A stretch of 64,000 nucleotides of DNA from assembly GCA_013397795.1 (NCBI GenBank), contig VZTJ01003574.1, forward strand, positions 1,802,044-1,866,043, in the 5' to 3' direction. The translations under genes and the position numbers were made by a program. Origin of the DNA: Orthonyx spaldingii. Taxonomy: Eukaryota; Chordata; Aves; Passeriformes; Orthonychidae. Shown here in pieces: positions 34,969-49,138 of this stretch. The notes beneath the pieces were generated by a model that did no database searches, was not told the origin of the DNA, and saw nothing but the letters and a program-made list of their open reading frames with translations. The first letter of the stretch is position 1; every line of letters starts with the position of its first letter.

Positions 34969-37900
34969 GTGAGTACTGATGCCTTTGTCACCAGGCATTT
35001 CACAGTTTTAGAAACCACGAGTAACATCTTTGTAAGGTCCTAGAGATCAATGACAACTGCTACATTTATTCTTGGACATCTCCTCACTGTTCAGTCAAGG
35101 TGCTCCAGTGTTTCAGATGGAGATGAAAAAGTTCTATTTCATTTTAAAAGTCCAGAACAGCTGTGGTTTTCTCTGCATCTTAATTAAGTTTTCTCCATAT
35201 ATTTTTTCTGATACAATTACTTTTTTTATCCTTATAGTTCAGACTTCCACTCTAGGAATTTAACTGTCGTGCTGACTTTTAATGTCTCCAGGATTAGAAG
35301 TAATCTGTACCCTACAGCTTTGATTTTCTGAAGATTTGATTGATTAAACAGATGTTTAACTAGGTACAGTTCAAGGGGATTTGGACAAACTTCAACTTTT
35401 TCAATTAGTAAGGATTTTGCAACCTTTTAAATTCTTTTCAAGTTTGTTTTAAAAGCTGAGGAGATGAATCTAAGCAGCAGCATTCTCTTCAGCAATTTTC
35501 ATAACTCTACACTGAAAAGAAAATAGACTCGTTTTTTAAAAGTGATACACTGGATTTGAGTCATCGGGCCTTGGGAAACTTTTCCATTCCACTTAGTGTC
35601 AGTGTGATAAATATGTGCATATCACACAACAGATTTAGGCCTTGTTGTCAATCTTTAATGAATCAGAACTTTGTTTCATGTTGCCAAATATTATGGTCTC
35701 CTTTTCACTCATGCTTATCAGAAGATTTCTTTGGTGTGTAATCAGTACTGACAATCTTTGAAACAGTCTTTTTAATTATTTATTGCTTTAGTATCCCTCC
35801 CTCTTTTAGACTTCAGCCTGACTGAAAGAATTGGAGACTTATTTGAGGGGAAAGAAATATTCATTTTTTAGGAAAAAATAGCGAAAAAAGAAAAGGAAAA
35901 GGATTAATTCTTGTTGACACTGGAGAGATCAGCAAATCACATCTCTTCACTGACTTACTACTTTGGCCTTGTCAGTTCAAACCCAGTTTTCTTTCATCCT
36001 TTCATTGTTTTTGTGCCAGTTTCTTCTACTTCAACTCGGTGAAGAGTCCAACTTTTCCCTGCTGGTAGGGCTTGGGGAATGCTCTTGTGCCTGTCCCTGC
36101 TTCAGCCATGGAGCTGTTAAAGTCACAAGCAGGGAGGTTTATTGTAGCAGTGGTATTTTTATTAGGAATGGGACTAAAAATGCCCTGGTGTTGGCATTTC
36201 CTCCTTTGGATGCAGCTCTCGGGTTTGTGGCTGATACCCTGATGTTGTGATGAAGCATCTGAGCCCTTCCTGAGTGCTGCCAGAGGGTGCCTTGTGCTGC
36301 TGCACAGCCCTGGGGCCATCCAGGCTGAATCCCGAGGAACAACCCATGGGCTGCTCCAGGAAAACGTGTGTGACATGACTTAGATTGTCCAACTGGTGCT
36401 GCTTGCCTCTGGCTGAGGCCAGGCTGAGGCAGGTGGCTGCACTGCCTGCTCTTCTGCCCTTGCACTGCTCTTCCCAGTGGGACTCGCTCTGACCCACTGG
36501 AGCAGGAGTCACAATCTCTTCTTAAAGTATTGTGTTGCTTTCAGATTTATCTGAACCATGCTGAGGCAAATTTAACACACTAACTCCTAACACAAGGCTT
36601 TAAATTATTTTTCCACTTAGAGAGTTTAGCCTGGGAGACAGCAGCGTGTTCCAAAGTTCCCAGACCCATTAAGAGACCTCCTTTAATCTGACTTCAAGTG
36701 AAAGCAGTTTTGCTTTAGTTCAATATGTTTGAAATGGTGTGACAGCATATGCAACGCTAAGCTTTGAAAAGTCACAGAGCTGGATGTCATCAACCTAGAA
36801 ATGACAAATCACATCACGCTGGTTAACAGCATCACCTGGAGGAAGGGGAGTGATGTGACACTGCACTAGGTCTGATCAAGAACCCTAAGGAGTCCTGTAA
36901 ATGATGTCTGCAGGGGGCTGAAGACAGGTCTCTGATGCAGACAGGCACTGGTTTGTTAAACTGAGGGTTTTTTTGGTCCATCAAAGCAGTGCCAGTCTGG
37001 GCTGTGGAACGTTGCAAGGGGCACATGAGGATATTAGACCCTACAATCAACACTATTAACTGCAGCCCTCTGATAACCACTGTAAAACACCACCAGACTG
37101 ACTACATTAATAAATCATTAGAAAGCTCTGATGAGCTGTTTGTGTGCTACACAGGCACTGATATCTCACACGATTTCCCAGCAGAGGTGACTCGTCACCA
37201 CAGAACAGCCTGAATGAGCCTCTGTTCTATCTTTAGGAGCCAAAACACAGAGCAAGGATTTAATGACCTGCTCTAATAATGTGGATGGTATAAATATGTA
37301 TTTAAATATGTTTATTAGATCCTCTTAGGCTGATTTTGCATCTTTCTAATGTTTAGTTCCAGGGGAGTGCATTTCCTGAGAAGTTTGTAATCACCACAGC
37401 AAATACTAAGGAATTGGTGGGAATACTGACAGGGTTAATGTAATGCATGTCACCTTGAGATCTGGACTGAGAACCTTCTTACAAAGCAGCCTGAGACGAT
37501 TTGAAATGGCCATAATGAGAAAATAAATTTTAAAAAGGGAGGGGGAAAAGAAAGGAAAAAAGAAATATTAAAAAAGAAAAACGACAAATGAATCAAATAT
37601 TTCCTCTCACTGCTCACTTGGTTCTGACAGATGAAATTACCTGTGTTATCATCTCCAATACTTGCATGACTGGCCAGGTAATATATAGAGGAAATAGCAA
37701 ATGTGGGAGAATTAGTGAGAAGTGGTTGAGGAGTCATCTCAGCAACTAAACAAGGAAGAATTATGCTGAGGGTGTTCAGCATTTTCAGACAGAGGGATGT
37801 GTGTGTTTAATGAAGTTGTTGCTCTGGTATTATTTACAGCTAGCTGAGTGCTACCAAATGTTTACATTTATTTGAAATTCTTTCTGCATCCATGTAAGGG

Positions 37901-38958
37901 TGCAGATTGAACATTTTTATGAGCTCTCTCTGGGGCTGACCAATACAACAGAGCAGACAAGGAATAATTATTGTAGACATACTCCAAACAGTGCACTGAG
38001 CAGGTTATTACTATGAGATGCCTAAAAATAGCATCCCAGAACTTGCCTGAAGAGCTCTTGTCTATGCTGAAGAAGAATGGATATGCCACTTAGAGCCTAT
38101 TATTTAATGAGAAAAGCAATGTTGACACAAACTAAATTGCTTTAAAGCAAGGTCAGTCATTTTTCATAAAGAGAAACCCTCGTGTTTCTACCAGTCAACA
38201 GTTCCCACTGGTGACCTGATTAGGCTGACATAGATACAGGGATGGGAGAAATTACTCCACTATATTTAAACACAGATATGCTTCTGGTTTTCAGTTTAGC
38301 TGAGCTGAACAAATATTAGCTTGGAATGGTCTGAAACTGAAACATTTCAATAAATTGAATAATTTTTTTTTTGTGGGTTGAATGAAGAACTATATCCAAA
38401 CATGAGCAAAATGAAATTTCAACTGCTCTTAATAAAAGCAAGAGGCTGTACTCGTAAAATGGGAGATGCTGAAGTCAAGCTCTAATTTGAAAGGCAGTTC
38501 AGCTTGAAACTATTTTTCTTTTATTTGTTATGAATAAACCTTTCCTAAGGAAAACTCCTTCAGTCCTGTATTTCAAAAATAAGTGCGTGTATTTTGGGTG
38601 GAAAAGCAGAGTCTGTGTTGCTCATTCAGTTCTCCCCAGTTGCAAAATGCTGCTCTTGGTGGCGATGGCAGTGAACTCTTTGTGAAAAAGTTTCATTTTG
38701 GAGAATATCTCCTCACATAACAAATCACCTGCTCCCTTGTTATTTAATCTTTCAGAATTTGTCAAGCCTGGAGTCTTGAAGTTGAGAAATAAATTATAAA
38801 ATTGAGTGGAGGTGATGGTGAGTACTGCTCCTTTCTCATCCTGTCTGCTTGTGGGGCCGTTCCTCATTCTTTTCCTCACCCTCAGTGTCAGGCACCACTT
38901 TCCCCTTTCTTAAGTATAATTTTGGAGAAACAGTGTGAAGAGAAAAGTGCTTTCTTAC

Positions 38959-38990
38959 CTGAGCCACGAGAAGGTATTTCCAATGGTTAT
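38959..38990 (-). other. Weak candidate 32-nt minus-strand exon
   Basis: On the minus strand this piece lies between gattctgttctttcag and gtaagaaag, both near-ideal. Two frames are open (NHWKYLLVAQ or ITIGNTFSWL). There are no neighbouring minus-strand exons, so it is probably a splice-site coincidence. Confidence 0.15.
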
Positions 38991-41139
38991 CTGAAAGAAC
39001 AGAATCATGAGGAGAGAGAGAAGCACAGCCTTGCTCCACATGGTCAGTGTTAATGGGACTGAACCAGAGCTGAGCAGTGTGGCCCCAAAGCTGTCACTGG
39101 AGACTGGAGAGCTGTGACAGGAGAGATCCAGTCTGTTACAGCAGTGAGGAGGTGCACCTAGGAAAAATGGAGTGAGTACTGCTGAGGGTTGGGTGCATCA
39201 CTCGAGTCCCCCTCAGAACCCTCTCAGGTGTCTCTTCTCTGTGGCATCATTACTTCTCATGAACCTTGGCCTTGTACTTTTTCCATTTGTTTCCTTTTGT
39301 TTTGGCAGACTATCAGCTTATGGAGGAAATTGGCAAATACAACATGACCCAGTGCAGTGTGACCTGTGTTCTTTGATCAGATGGGAGAGATGGTGCCAAC
39401 TTCACCTCCTGTGTGTGCCACAGCTGAAGCCCTGTGGCATCACTTTATCTGTCCCTGTTAAAATCTTACATCTGCAGACTTTTCCAGCAGAAGTGTCAGG
39501 CTGTCTGGGGATAATGGACAAAGCATTCACAGTAATTGCCTCTTCTCACTATTCGTGGGGGCACAAGAAATCACAGTGGAGCTTTTCAAAAGGATTTGGA
39601 CCCTGACATCATCACCTTGGGGCCACATCGCTGAAAGATTTTCCTGAAGTAGCCAGAAATATTTCCTAGGGAGCCTGTGGTTTGAAAATTTCCAGTCTGA
39701 TGAAGTAAAAGGAGTTGGGAAACCAATCATGGTAAGAAAAATTAGTTCCTGCTCTTATATTGTTGTTGCCTGAAATTGTTTACATGTATGATATTATTTT
39801 TCTGTTGCTGGGTGCATTGAATATCAACTCTTCTACATTTTTTGGCAGGTCTCTTAATCTGTGGCAAACAATAACTTTTCCATTTTCTCCTTATCTGTAA
39901 CAATTATCATTGGAAAGCCCTTTGCAGTGAGGAAGTAAAAGAGAATTTCATGTTTTCCATATTCTAATTAATAGCTTGATGAATTATCCCGGAGAAGAAA
40001 TAGTTGCTGTAATTGGTCTAGAACTAATGAAAGGGGAGCTCTGATGAAACATATTGATATTTACCATAGTCTGCCTACAGAAGCATTTTTTTTCATTCTT
40101 TTTCTTTTCTTTAAATTCAAATTAATCTGTGATAGTAAATACTAAATGCTCACCACTTAGAGAGAGGGGGATTTGTCACAGAGCAGTGGCATTGTGGCAT
40201 TTGTAGAGACTTTTCCATCACTGAGGGATAATGGGTTTAATGATGGTGTGAACAGATTGCTAAGTGCTGTGGTGAGCGTTCTGGGCTGGAGGGAGGAGGT
40301 TGGAGTCTGGCAATGGCAGCAGGTACCTGGCAAGAAAACACCGTTGGTTTTTATACCAAATGTCAAGACATTTTTGTTTTGTCTTCATTTTTCTTGTGGG
40401 CTCTTGTTGTGAGCAGCAGTTTTATTGCAGAGTGCTGCTGTATCACACTGAAGTTGTTCACTGTGGCCTGAAAGACTCTCTGCCCACTCAGGGCTTCAAC
40501 ACAGGGTGGTGTCAGTGCTTTCACACAGTTCAAGTGCACACCACGGCCTCTCAGCTGCTTTATTCTGTGTGTCTGTGGATGGCAAAGTGGGCACATTTTA
40601 TTTTCAGGGAACCTGTGTGTGAATCTAGTGCAATTTAAATTGTTAAACATAATTAACAATTCTGTAGCATTGTTTGTTGTCTGATGCTGTGAAGCAAACA
40701 GCTGCTCTCATTTTCGACCACAAGCTTCAGTAAGGCTCAGATAAATAACTGCTTGGTTGACCTGTGAAATGGGAAAGTGTCCAGACCTCCTTGCTCTACC
40801 ACCTTCTGAGGTGAAGACAGAGACCCAAAATCCAACCAGCATCCCCAGACAGGTTGTCAGCACTGCAGGAGTTAGGGTGCTCATCAACAACACAAGGTTT
40901 TCATAGTACCAGGGATTAGTTATTCCAAATTTCCTCTTGTTTAAAATGTGTGGTGGATGAGATTATGAATTAAAAAACATATTTCTAAAGTTGTGGCTAC
41001 TTCGTGGAGCCTTTAGTGTCTATGGCACAGCATTTAAAGAGATCCAAGCACTTCACTAGGACAGGATGAGGCACCATCAGGAGAACTGGGAGGTTGATGG
41101 GGATTTAACTGAATGCACTTTCTTTTCTTTTAAATTTAT

Positions 41140-41540
41140 GGTATGTAAGACACTTATTAGAATATGCAATTAACCTTGAGTTCCTAAAATTGTGATGTAT
41201 TTCTTTGCTTGGAATGCAGTTCCAAATGAACTGCTGGCATAACTTCAGAAATGTCCTTGAGGTATTTAATATATATTAATTTAACAGGTGATTTTATGTA
41301 CAGGTGGAGTGCCATATAAATACCCATTCTTGGTTATAAATATTAGATTTAATCTCGGTAAGGACACTTAAAATAAAAGTGAAATATGGGTAGGCATCAA
41401 TTCCCAGGTCACCTAATTAAGTGGCATCCTTGCTTTGTAATTTTTATTGTACTAAACAAGGAATGTGTGTACTAATTAAGATGACTAATAGTTATGTTCA
41501 ATCTAATTATAGCACTGCCAGGAGGCACTATAATAATTAA
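41140..41540. promoter_or_regulatory. AT-rich block dense in TAATTA motifs, possible enhancer
   Basis: Contains many homeodomain-type cores: atgcaattaacc, tattaatttaacagg, cacctaattaagtgg, gtactaattaagatgac, tctaattatagc and ataataattaaggg. It also has the CArG-like motif ccatataaat. No open frame or repeat explains the composition. The CACCTAATTAAGTG portion is nearly palindromic. Confidence 0.28.
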
Positions 41541-43726
41541 GGGTCTGTCAATGTTTTTACTACAAAATCTTGGCATTAGTGGTGTACAGCTGAGCTATAC
41601 TGTACTTGCTGCTTTATGATGTGGTAGAACATTTCACACTGCATGTACTGGCTGGATTTGAATTACATTTGTTTACTTGAAAGGCATCTTTTTCTTAGTG
41701 TTTGAGATAGAAGGTTCAAAGTAAAAACACTGTTTATTGGTTTTGAAGCACACAAGCAAACTTCAAAAGTTTACATCACTGCTTGTTCTATTTGCATAAC
41801 TATCAATATTTGGTTGTTTATTCGAGTGAAATCTCCTTTGTTAGCCAAACTGAACAGGAAATCCAGCAGGAGCAAGATCTGACAGAGCTTTGGGTTCAGT
41901 ATTTTTATGAGATGGCTCAGACTGGCATAAATGGGAGGATTTGCTCCTCATTTTTTATGCACAGAAGGCAATACCTTTGTCTTTACTGGGGCAGAAATGG
42001 GAGCAAGGATGAAAAAGATACCTGGGGCTCCCACAGGCCCTACTGCTCCACTGGGTGTAGGTGTAGGGCACAGGATGGGGTGTTTTGAAATGGAATTCAG
42101 CAAAATCAGTATTTATTGTCATGTTCTGTCCTGGATGGAGAAGCTCATTGTTAGGATTAACTATTTCCCATTAACTTTTTTTGTTGTGGTCTGCTAAGGA
42201 CTCTAAAAATTGACAATGATGAAATAGGTTTGGTGAAGGATGGTAAATATGGATACAGAGCAACATATTTAAAAGATAATTGCTGTTTCTTTATTGAGAC
42301 TGTGATACATCTCATGAGAAATCTGATTTAAACTATTATTACACATGCTGAAAAAATTTTGGTTATAGCTGCTGTACAACTGGAAAACAGCAGGAATATG
42401 CCAAGTCTTCTCAAAAATGAATATGAGAGGGATGAGTTTCTTTTGGTTGGCTTGTGTCAAGTTTGATATGGTGAGAGGTTGGACAGGCTGGACAAATCTC
42501 ACTTTCAAATAATCGAAACCAATGTTCCTTGGTACACCCGTAGCACAGCTGTGTTCTGTCTCTAACAAGAATGACATTTTTCACCTGAATTTTCAGGGTA
42601 GTCATTGTACAAATGGGTGACAGAAATGATGATTGTCAGCTATGCCCTGGTGTGCATCAGTCCTGCTTATGCTGGAAAATGATCCACGAGGTAACACTGC
42701 TCCGAATGAACAGTGCCTGTAAACACCAGGGGACTCATTAGGAGCGTGTCTGGGCAATCAGCAGTGGTGGGTGAGGACATTTCACAGGATGAAACGTCCA
42801 CAGGATCTTTCATGAGCTGCCAGAGCGAGGGAGAGGCAGTGGGGCTGAGGCAGGAGTGTTCTCCTCCAGGCTGAGGCTCTCAGCTCAGCATGGTCAGATC
42901 AGTGGTAGGAATTGCTTTTTCTCACTGAAATGCTCACCTGGAGCATCACCAGTGCCAGAAGCTGCAGAGGGGCCAGCTTGGTTTGTTTTGTGCCTCTGGC
43001 TTTGCTGGCTGAGGCTGAGCACCTTCATTCAACCTGCGGTGCTCAGAGCACTCCCTGAGGGGTCTCTCTGCCTCCTGCCCCTTCTCCCAGAGCTCTTCCC
43101 AGAGGCCCAGGCTCGGGTCTCCCTGAGTCCACAGACCCTGAACACAACTCATCCCATCCACTGAGCACCTCTGACTGCTGCTCACTCAAGGGGATTGTTT
43201 TAAATCATCCTCTCTTTTACAGCTTCCTTATTCTCCAAATGGAAGCCCCCTCAAAGAAAGCAAAAGCGACTCATCAAGGCTCAGCTGCTTCCTTGTTCCA
43301 GTTGTGGTGGTACCTGGTTATTGGCTTAGCAAACATTCCTGATGCCCAGTGTTTACTTGGCATCATCATACAAACAGGTCCTTTCCCTCCACCCTCTCAG
43401 AGACCAAAAAACGTTGACAGTCTGTGTTTAATGTTATCTTTTGTACCCTGCTTGCTTGCCAGAAGATTTGTCACCCCTGAGAGTGTCAGGTGTTTCATTC
43501 AAGAGACCATTGAGAGAGTCAATGAAGAGAGAAATAATGCAGTATAAGCAAAAGCCTCTTCAAATGAGCTTGGAAATTCACTACCAGCCTTTGTTCCCTT
43601 GTGGAGTGTCTGGTGCTGCACAAAGGCAAAACATGCAGTCTTAAGAAATGGTCTGCTGCCTTAAACATGAACTCTGTAACACATTCTGAATGTGGTTTTT
43701 TTTAATGTAAGAGCAAGAAATTGGAG

Positions 43727-43755
43727 GGGTTTTTTTGGTTTTTTGGTTTTTTTTT

Positions 43756-43793
<38 letters not shown>

Positions 43794-43798
43794 TTTTT
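43727..43798 (+). repeat. GGTTTT/T31 low-complexity tract
   Basis: Alternating GG and T6-T9 runs lead into 31 consecutive T (43758-43788). The reverse complement of this pattern recurs at 49139-49204. The tract is likely prone to sequencing error. Confidence 0.9.
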
Positions 43799-43862
43799 AA
43801 AAATTACAAATTGTTCCAAAGCACATCATTTTGGAGCAAATTGATCTCTTCATTTGAGTTTT

Positions 43863-43863
43863 N
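43863..43863. other. Single ambiguous base (N)
   Basis: The only non-ACGT character in the window, 75 bases after the T31 run. It is probably an assembly or polishing uncertainty next to the homopolymer. Confidence 0.95.
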
Positions 43864-46800
43864 TCTAAATAAGCAAATGGAATAAAGCCTTCCAGCTTCA
43901 TTGTCAATAGTTCACTTCTCTGCTGTAGGACTGGATGCATCTCCCAAGTCTTCACTAACTTTGATTTTCTCACATCGGCTGTGTACATTTCTAACCTGGT
44001 AGACTCATGGATTATGGAATTTTTGACTCAAGGGGTTCAATTCAACTTGGACTTTGTTATACTCACAGGTTTATTTGGTGCTGGCAGTGCACCAAAACCA
44101 CAGCAAAGGAGAGTATCCAGGTAGCTGAGGGACTGTGCAAGAGCACTGAGCGCCAGGTGAGGAGCCTTGCTCTGATGTGGCTCCAAAGGAAAGTTCAGTC
44201 ATTGGACATCCTGCTTGGATCTTTCAAAGAGATTGTTGTGATGGTTTCAAAATGGGGAGGCTTAGGAGTCTGAGCAGTAGGTGTTTTCACAGCCTGTCTT
44301 GGTGCTGATCACTCCTGAATTTCATTTGACATGTCTCACAATGAAGTATAACACAGCTGTGAGAATGTAGGTCAGCGGTCTCTTTATTCTAACTATGATT
44401 TGTTTTCAAGGGGAAAAAAAGCCCAAACAACTTTAAAGGAACTGAGAGAGAACAAAGAGCAGAAAAATTACTTCAAAACAAACTTTTAATGAAGCTTTCT
44501 CCTACACACTTAAAGAAGAGGTATTGTGTTTCCTGGAGCACTATTTACATAGCTTTATGTGCTGCCACTTTATCCTGAGCCTCTCTTGGTTATTGTGACT
44601 TCGTTGTGTGCCACAGGCTACTAAAAATCTGCTGGGAAAATAGGTCCTGAGGCTGTGAGTTAGAGACCAAAAGGCTGCAGGGTCTCTGCAGAATTAATAG
44701 TCCAGCTTTTATAGCAACTCCGGCTGCCAGCCCCTCTGCACCACCCATCTTTGATGCCTCTGTAAAATCCTCCCACCCTGGCAGCGCTGGACCTGGGTTC
44801 TGTGCTGGGATAGAGCAGGAAGGGTTCCCCCCTGCCTGGGGGAGTGTGAGGGTGTGACAGCAGTGCTGGATTCCCCAGGGCAGCTGCTCATCACAACACC
44901 CCTGAGTCAGCAGGAACGGCCTGGCTTAGGAGGCGTTGGATTTAAATTTCAGTTTCTTCCTTCTGCTAAGACCAGGATTACCCTGGAGGCACATAACTGA
45001 TTGTTTTTCCCTTACAGCAGCACAAGCCAACGTAGAATGGCCATAATGGAAGACATGACAATGCTCAACATTAATATTTAGCGTGTAGCAGCTGGAATGA
45101 GGGACCCTTTATGTGAGACTAGACACAGAACAAAAGCACATTCCTGTGAAAACCCCTGTACTGTTGTGGGGAGAAACAAAAGATGACTGAGGCAGCAATA
45201 AGACAAGGGTTGCTCCAATAACCAGCAGCCACAGCACATCAGCTGCCCAGCATCCAGCAGAAACGTGTTTGGGTAGTTTGAGAGCAACTTCCGAGTATTT
45301 GCTTCCCCAAAAAGCTACGTTTTTGCATCTTAGTAATTACTTGGTCTGTTCTTTCATTCAAGGGATATCAAGGTACTGAGTGTAGAAATTAACCTGAGTG
45401 TGCATTTCCCTGGTGCCTGGCTTGATACAAGAAAGAGAGTAGAGATGGATAAGCATTTTGTGAGGGAGAAAAACTAGTGTGAAATTGAATTTCACTCTTT
45501 TGTGGGGTTTACAACACCCCTTCCCCCAAATAAACAATGCTTGTTTTAAAACAAGGTGAGGAATGCATGTGTAACTGATAGAAAATAGCATTCAGACAGC
45601 TGATTACTTGACTGATTGCAGTTGAGATGGATTGGCACTGAGATGGATTAATTGATGCACTGAGATGGATTAATTGATTTTCCTGCATTTGGCAGGAGCC
45701 AGGTCTGTCGAAACAATTCTGAGCACTTCACAAACATTTGCCCTCTTGCTGTCAGGTATAATTTTCCTTCCTGTACAGATGGGGGAAAGCCAGCAGTCCA
45801 GGATGAGTTACTTTTCCCAGGTGAAGCATCCTGCCAAAAGCAGAGGTGGGTTATCTGTGCATCTCAGCACGGGGATGCCACGGGAGCCCTGTGCCTCAGT
45901 GGCCTGAGTTTTGATTTCATCCTTTCGTTTTGGGGATATAGGGCCAGGTTAGACTGAGCTGTTTGCAGAGCACAAGGTACTGTTCTAGAAATGCTGTCTC
46001 CATTGGAGTGAAGTTTGCAGCCATTTTCCTAATTCACAGTAGTCATGGATAAAGTGTTATGAGTCCCAAAACACAATGAGATGTAGCCAGCCTTTTCAGC
46101 TTTGATCAAATACGTAACTAGTTTGGAAACCAGATGTTTCTCCCGCCTCTATTTATTATCTTTCATGTCCTCTCCTAACTCTGACAACAAGATTAAGATA
46201 GATGGCCTTATAAAAGCCTCACAGCACTAAAAACCAATTGTCCTGGCCAGTAGAGTTTACCTTCTTCACTGGATGGGGCAACATCAAATACAAATACATC
46301 CCCTAAGAGTCTCATCTCTGCCTTTCTTTACTCTCCTTCTTCTATTTCAGGCTGAGGTATTAATACAAAAATGACAAGCTGGAAATCAATGTCAGACATA
46401 AAAAGTGTTTATTATCCATGAGAAACCGAGTACTGCATTTCCTGGAGTGTCAGCAGTGACTGATGAGGCTGACACAGGAACATCCTCTTGTTTTGACAAG
46501 CTTGATAGAGCCTTTGACTTGATATTTTTTTCCTGATGGATAAAAAGGAAACAGGTGTGAAAGGCTTAGTGTGTATAGGTTTTTTTGGTACAGTTACTGT
46601 CTGCTGAGAAATCCTGATCTTTGCAAATAAAAACCTTTGAGGAGCAAGCTTCTCTCCAGCTTCCCTTGCAGTAGTTTTACACACTTTCCCTTCTGCAGCA
46701 TCATTTCCTATCCTTCCATGCCAATGATGTGCTCCCTTCTCTCAGGTAGTACATAGTGGTAAAATCAATTGTTGTTTTACTACTTTTACAATCCCTGATT

Positions 46801-49138
46801 TTTCTTACAAATTTTAATTGAGGACACCCCCTCATTCATTCATGCTCCATCCCATTACCTTCTCTTACAGCCTGTCTCTCCAAGTAAAGTTGTAGGCTGG
46901 TCTGATGGATTCAGGGTTATTGGTGTCAGTAAAAATTAAAGAGTGAGCACTTGGTTTCACATGCTCCTGCTGTACCTGGAAATCTCTGCATTCTAAGTGC
47001 TTATGCACTTCTGCACGGTACAAGGAAAAGAAAAACAGTCCAGTTAAATCAGCCTTTGGTTAAAGCAAGGGATAAAATGAGACAGGATTACAGAACTAGC
47101 TCTTAAATTGGACAGTTACCTCTTTTTTTAAAACCCAGACTGTAAATATTAGAAGCATAAGACTGGGTCCTGCTAAAGCCTGACAACACACAGAGCTTAG
47201 GGTGGGAGTGTAAGTGCTATGTTTATGAAATGTTTGATGTGCTGCCAGGTTGGTGGGATTAATTCACCTCCAAAGGAAAAGATGGTTGACAAATCTGAGA
47301 GTTAACGTGGTCATTGAAATGCTGAGAGAAAGAGCAGCCACATCTGGAGTCAGGAACAGAGCTGCTTCTCATGACTGTGTTGTGTTTTGATTGTTAGAAA
47401 AGCCAAACCTCTGTGAAGGTTTCTTATGTTTCCTGCGGTTGTGGAAAGGTGTCTGCCTTGAGCTCTCAGTCACTTCTTTTTATGTAATGATCCAGCCAGA
47501 GGAAGCCAGGAATTGCCACTTGGAAGCAACTGACTCATCACTGGGACTTTGGGCTACTGGGTCAATGTCCTTGGGATTTTGCTGCAAACCTGTTACAGGG
47601 ACATCCAGCTGCTGGAAAAAGAAATCACCCTTCCTAAGGCATGACAAACTGCTTTGGAATGAGGGCTCCCATGAGAGGTAATGGCACAAAGCATGCTGGG
47701 GGTCAATGGTGTCTTTAGAAAACATCAGTATTTCTGAAATGTCATGTTGGCAGCATTAATTTGATAGCTTGAAGGTTTTCTGAATTTCTTTGGTGGTCAA
47801 ATGACCACAGCTACATCCTCCATGGGCAATGCAATGCAGGCTTGTATTCAGGTTTGCTCTGCCTGTCTTTGGAGCTGGGTGATTTCAGAGTTTATGATGA
47901 GTGCTGTATAACTCTGAAGAGTAGAAGAATTGGGAAGTTGAACCAACCTGGTTCAAAGTAGCATAGTGAATTAGAGATTTCTACAAAGATCTGAAACTCC
48001 GTGATTTGAATTCCTGTCTGGTTTGGTTTGAACAGCTATAAATAAAACTAATTCAGAGGAAGTGCCTTTACTGATTAAAAAAAAAATCAAAATAACAATA
48101 TAACATCAGTTGTATCATTAACTTTTGTCAGTTGCTTCTGAAGAAAGCAACACATTTTTCCCTGAGATAAATCAATTATTTTATCATGTGTGAACTCTGC
48201 CAGAGATAGAGTATCTGTCATGTCTATGAATTCATGAAGCACTTGTAGATTTTGTTTGTCAATAACAACTCCTCTGGGCTCTACAAATATATATTCTTCA
48301 AGTCTCTGCAGCCCAGCATGTCTGGCTGTAACTCCCTGCCACAGCATCAGAATCCAGAAATCTCAGTGCTGACATAGCGATCATTGATACTCTTATCTTT
48401 AAAAAAGGAATAAGTAGTACAAATGAAACAGGGATGGTGAGTGAGATAATACCATGTCTCTGTCACTTCACAAAGGGCAAGACAGAGATCTCTGGTCTGT
48501 GAGCTCGGGTCAGTAGCTAAAACTTGTTCACAGAATTCAAATGGAAATGTGAGTTTCTAGGAAGTCAAAAAATTACAGGGTACAGCCTGGCTTTCAGGCT
48601 GGGGAGGCAGCTCCAGGAGATGAGGCATAACATCTTATTTTTTTTAATTTAAGAAAACAGTACACTTCATGCTAGCAACTTGCGGTTTTTTCTCTAGAGT
48701 TAATTTTTCTGCCCTCACTTTCCCTTGAGTTTATTCCAAGTTATCTTAATCACAGGCTATAAAGTAATTAAAAAATACAGATCTTTAGATCCATCCCTCA
48801 AAATGGCTCAGGAGGGAGTATGTGGGTCAGGGGAACGTTGGCATGGGAGCCTCATCAGACTGTGACAAAATAAATTATTCCACCATTTGTGAGAGCAGAA
48901 TATGAGGTTTGACACAGTGAAAACTGAAGCTCCTTCTGTGCCTGAGATCTTACATAAAACGGTGGTTGTGAAACATCCCCCAGAGGTGTTTGTGCAGCTG
49001 TTTTATACCATGAGTTTTCTTTATAGACACTTTAACAGTCAGGCTTGCAGGAGTGGCTGATACAGCTGTGCCACGAGGAAGGTGTCGGGGAGGCAAAACC
49101 ATGATTTTGTCCTGCAAATGTTCAGGAACTAAAAGCAC
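43864..49138. other. Intergenic or long-intron DNA with no supported gene
   Basis: Ordinary sequence with chance open frames only. A tandem duplication sits at 45622-45678. A block at 44.50-44.60 kb has the even composition of conserved elements but no clear motif cluster. Confidence 0.42.
45622..45678 (+). repeat. Tandem duplication, exact 22-bp unit x2 plus degenerate third copy
   Basis: The 22-base unit 45635-45656 (beginning gcactgagatgg, ending attaattgat) is repeated exactly at 45657-45678. A partial, diverged copy (ttgagatggattg) precedes it at 45622-45634. Exact identity implies a recent event and possible length polymorphism. Confidence 0.92.

Larger units (their letters stand above)
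34969..43726. other. Intergenic or long-intron DNA with no supported gene
   Basis: About 8.8 kb. It includes a GC-richer patch at 36.2-36.5 kb with overlapping chance frames on the minus strand. A 32-nt minus-strand piece with ideal splice sites lies at 38959-38990. A 144-codon GTG-started frame (39172-39606) has no context, and the TAATTA-dense block at 41.14-41.54 kb falls here. Confidence 0.4.

Noticed and set aside
39172..39606. 144-codon + strand frame, GTG start, with an acceptor-like tttgttttggcag inside
   Set aside because: The frame spans the acceptor and has no donor. A second frame after the acceptor is open only for about 20 codons.
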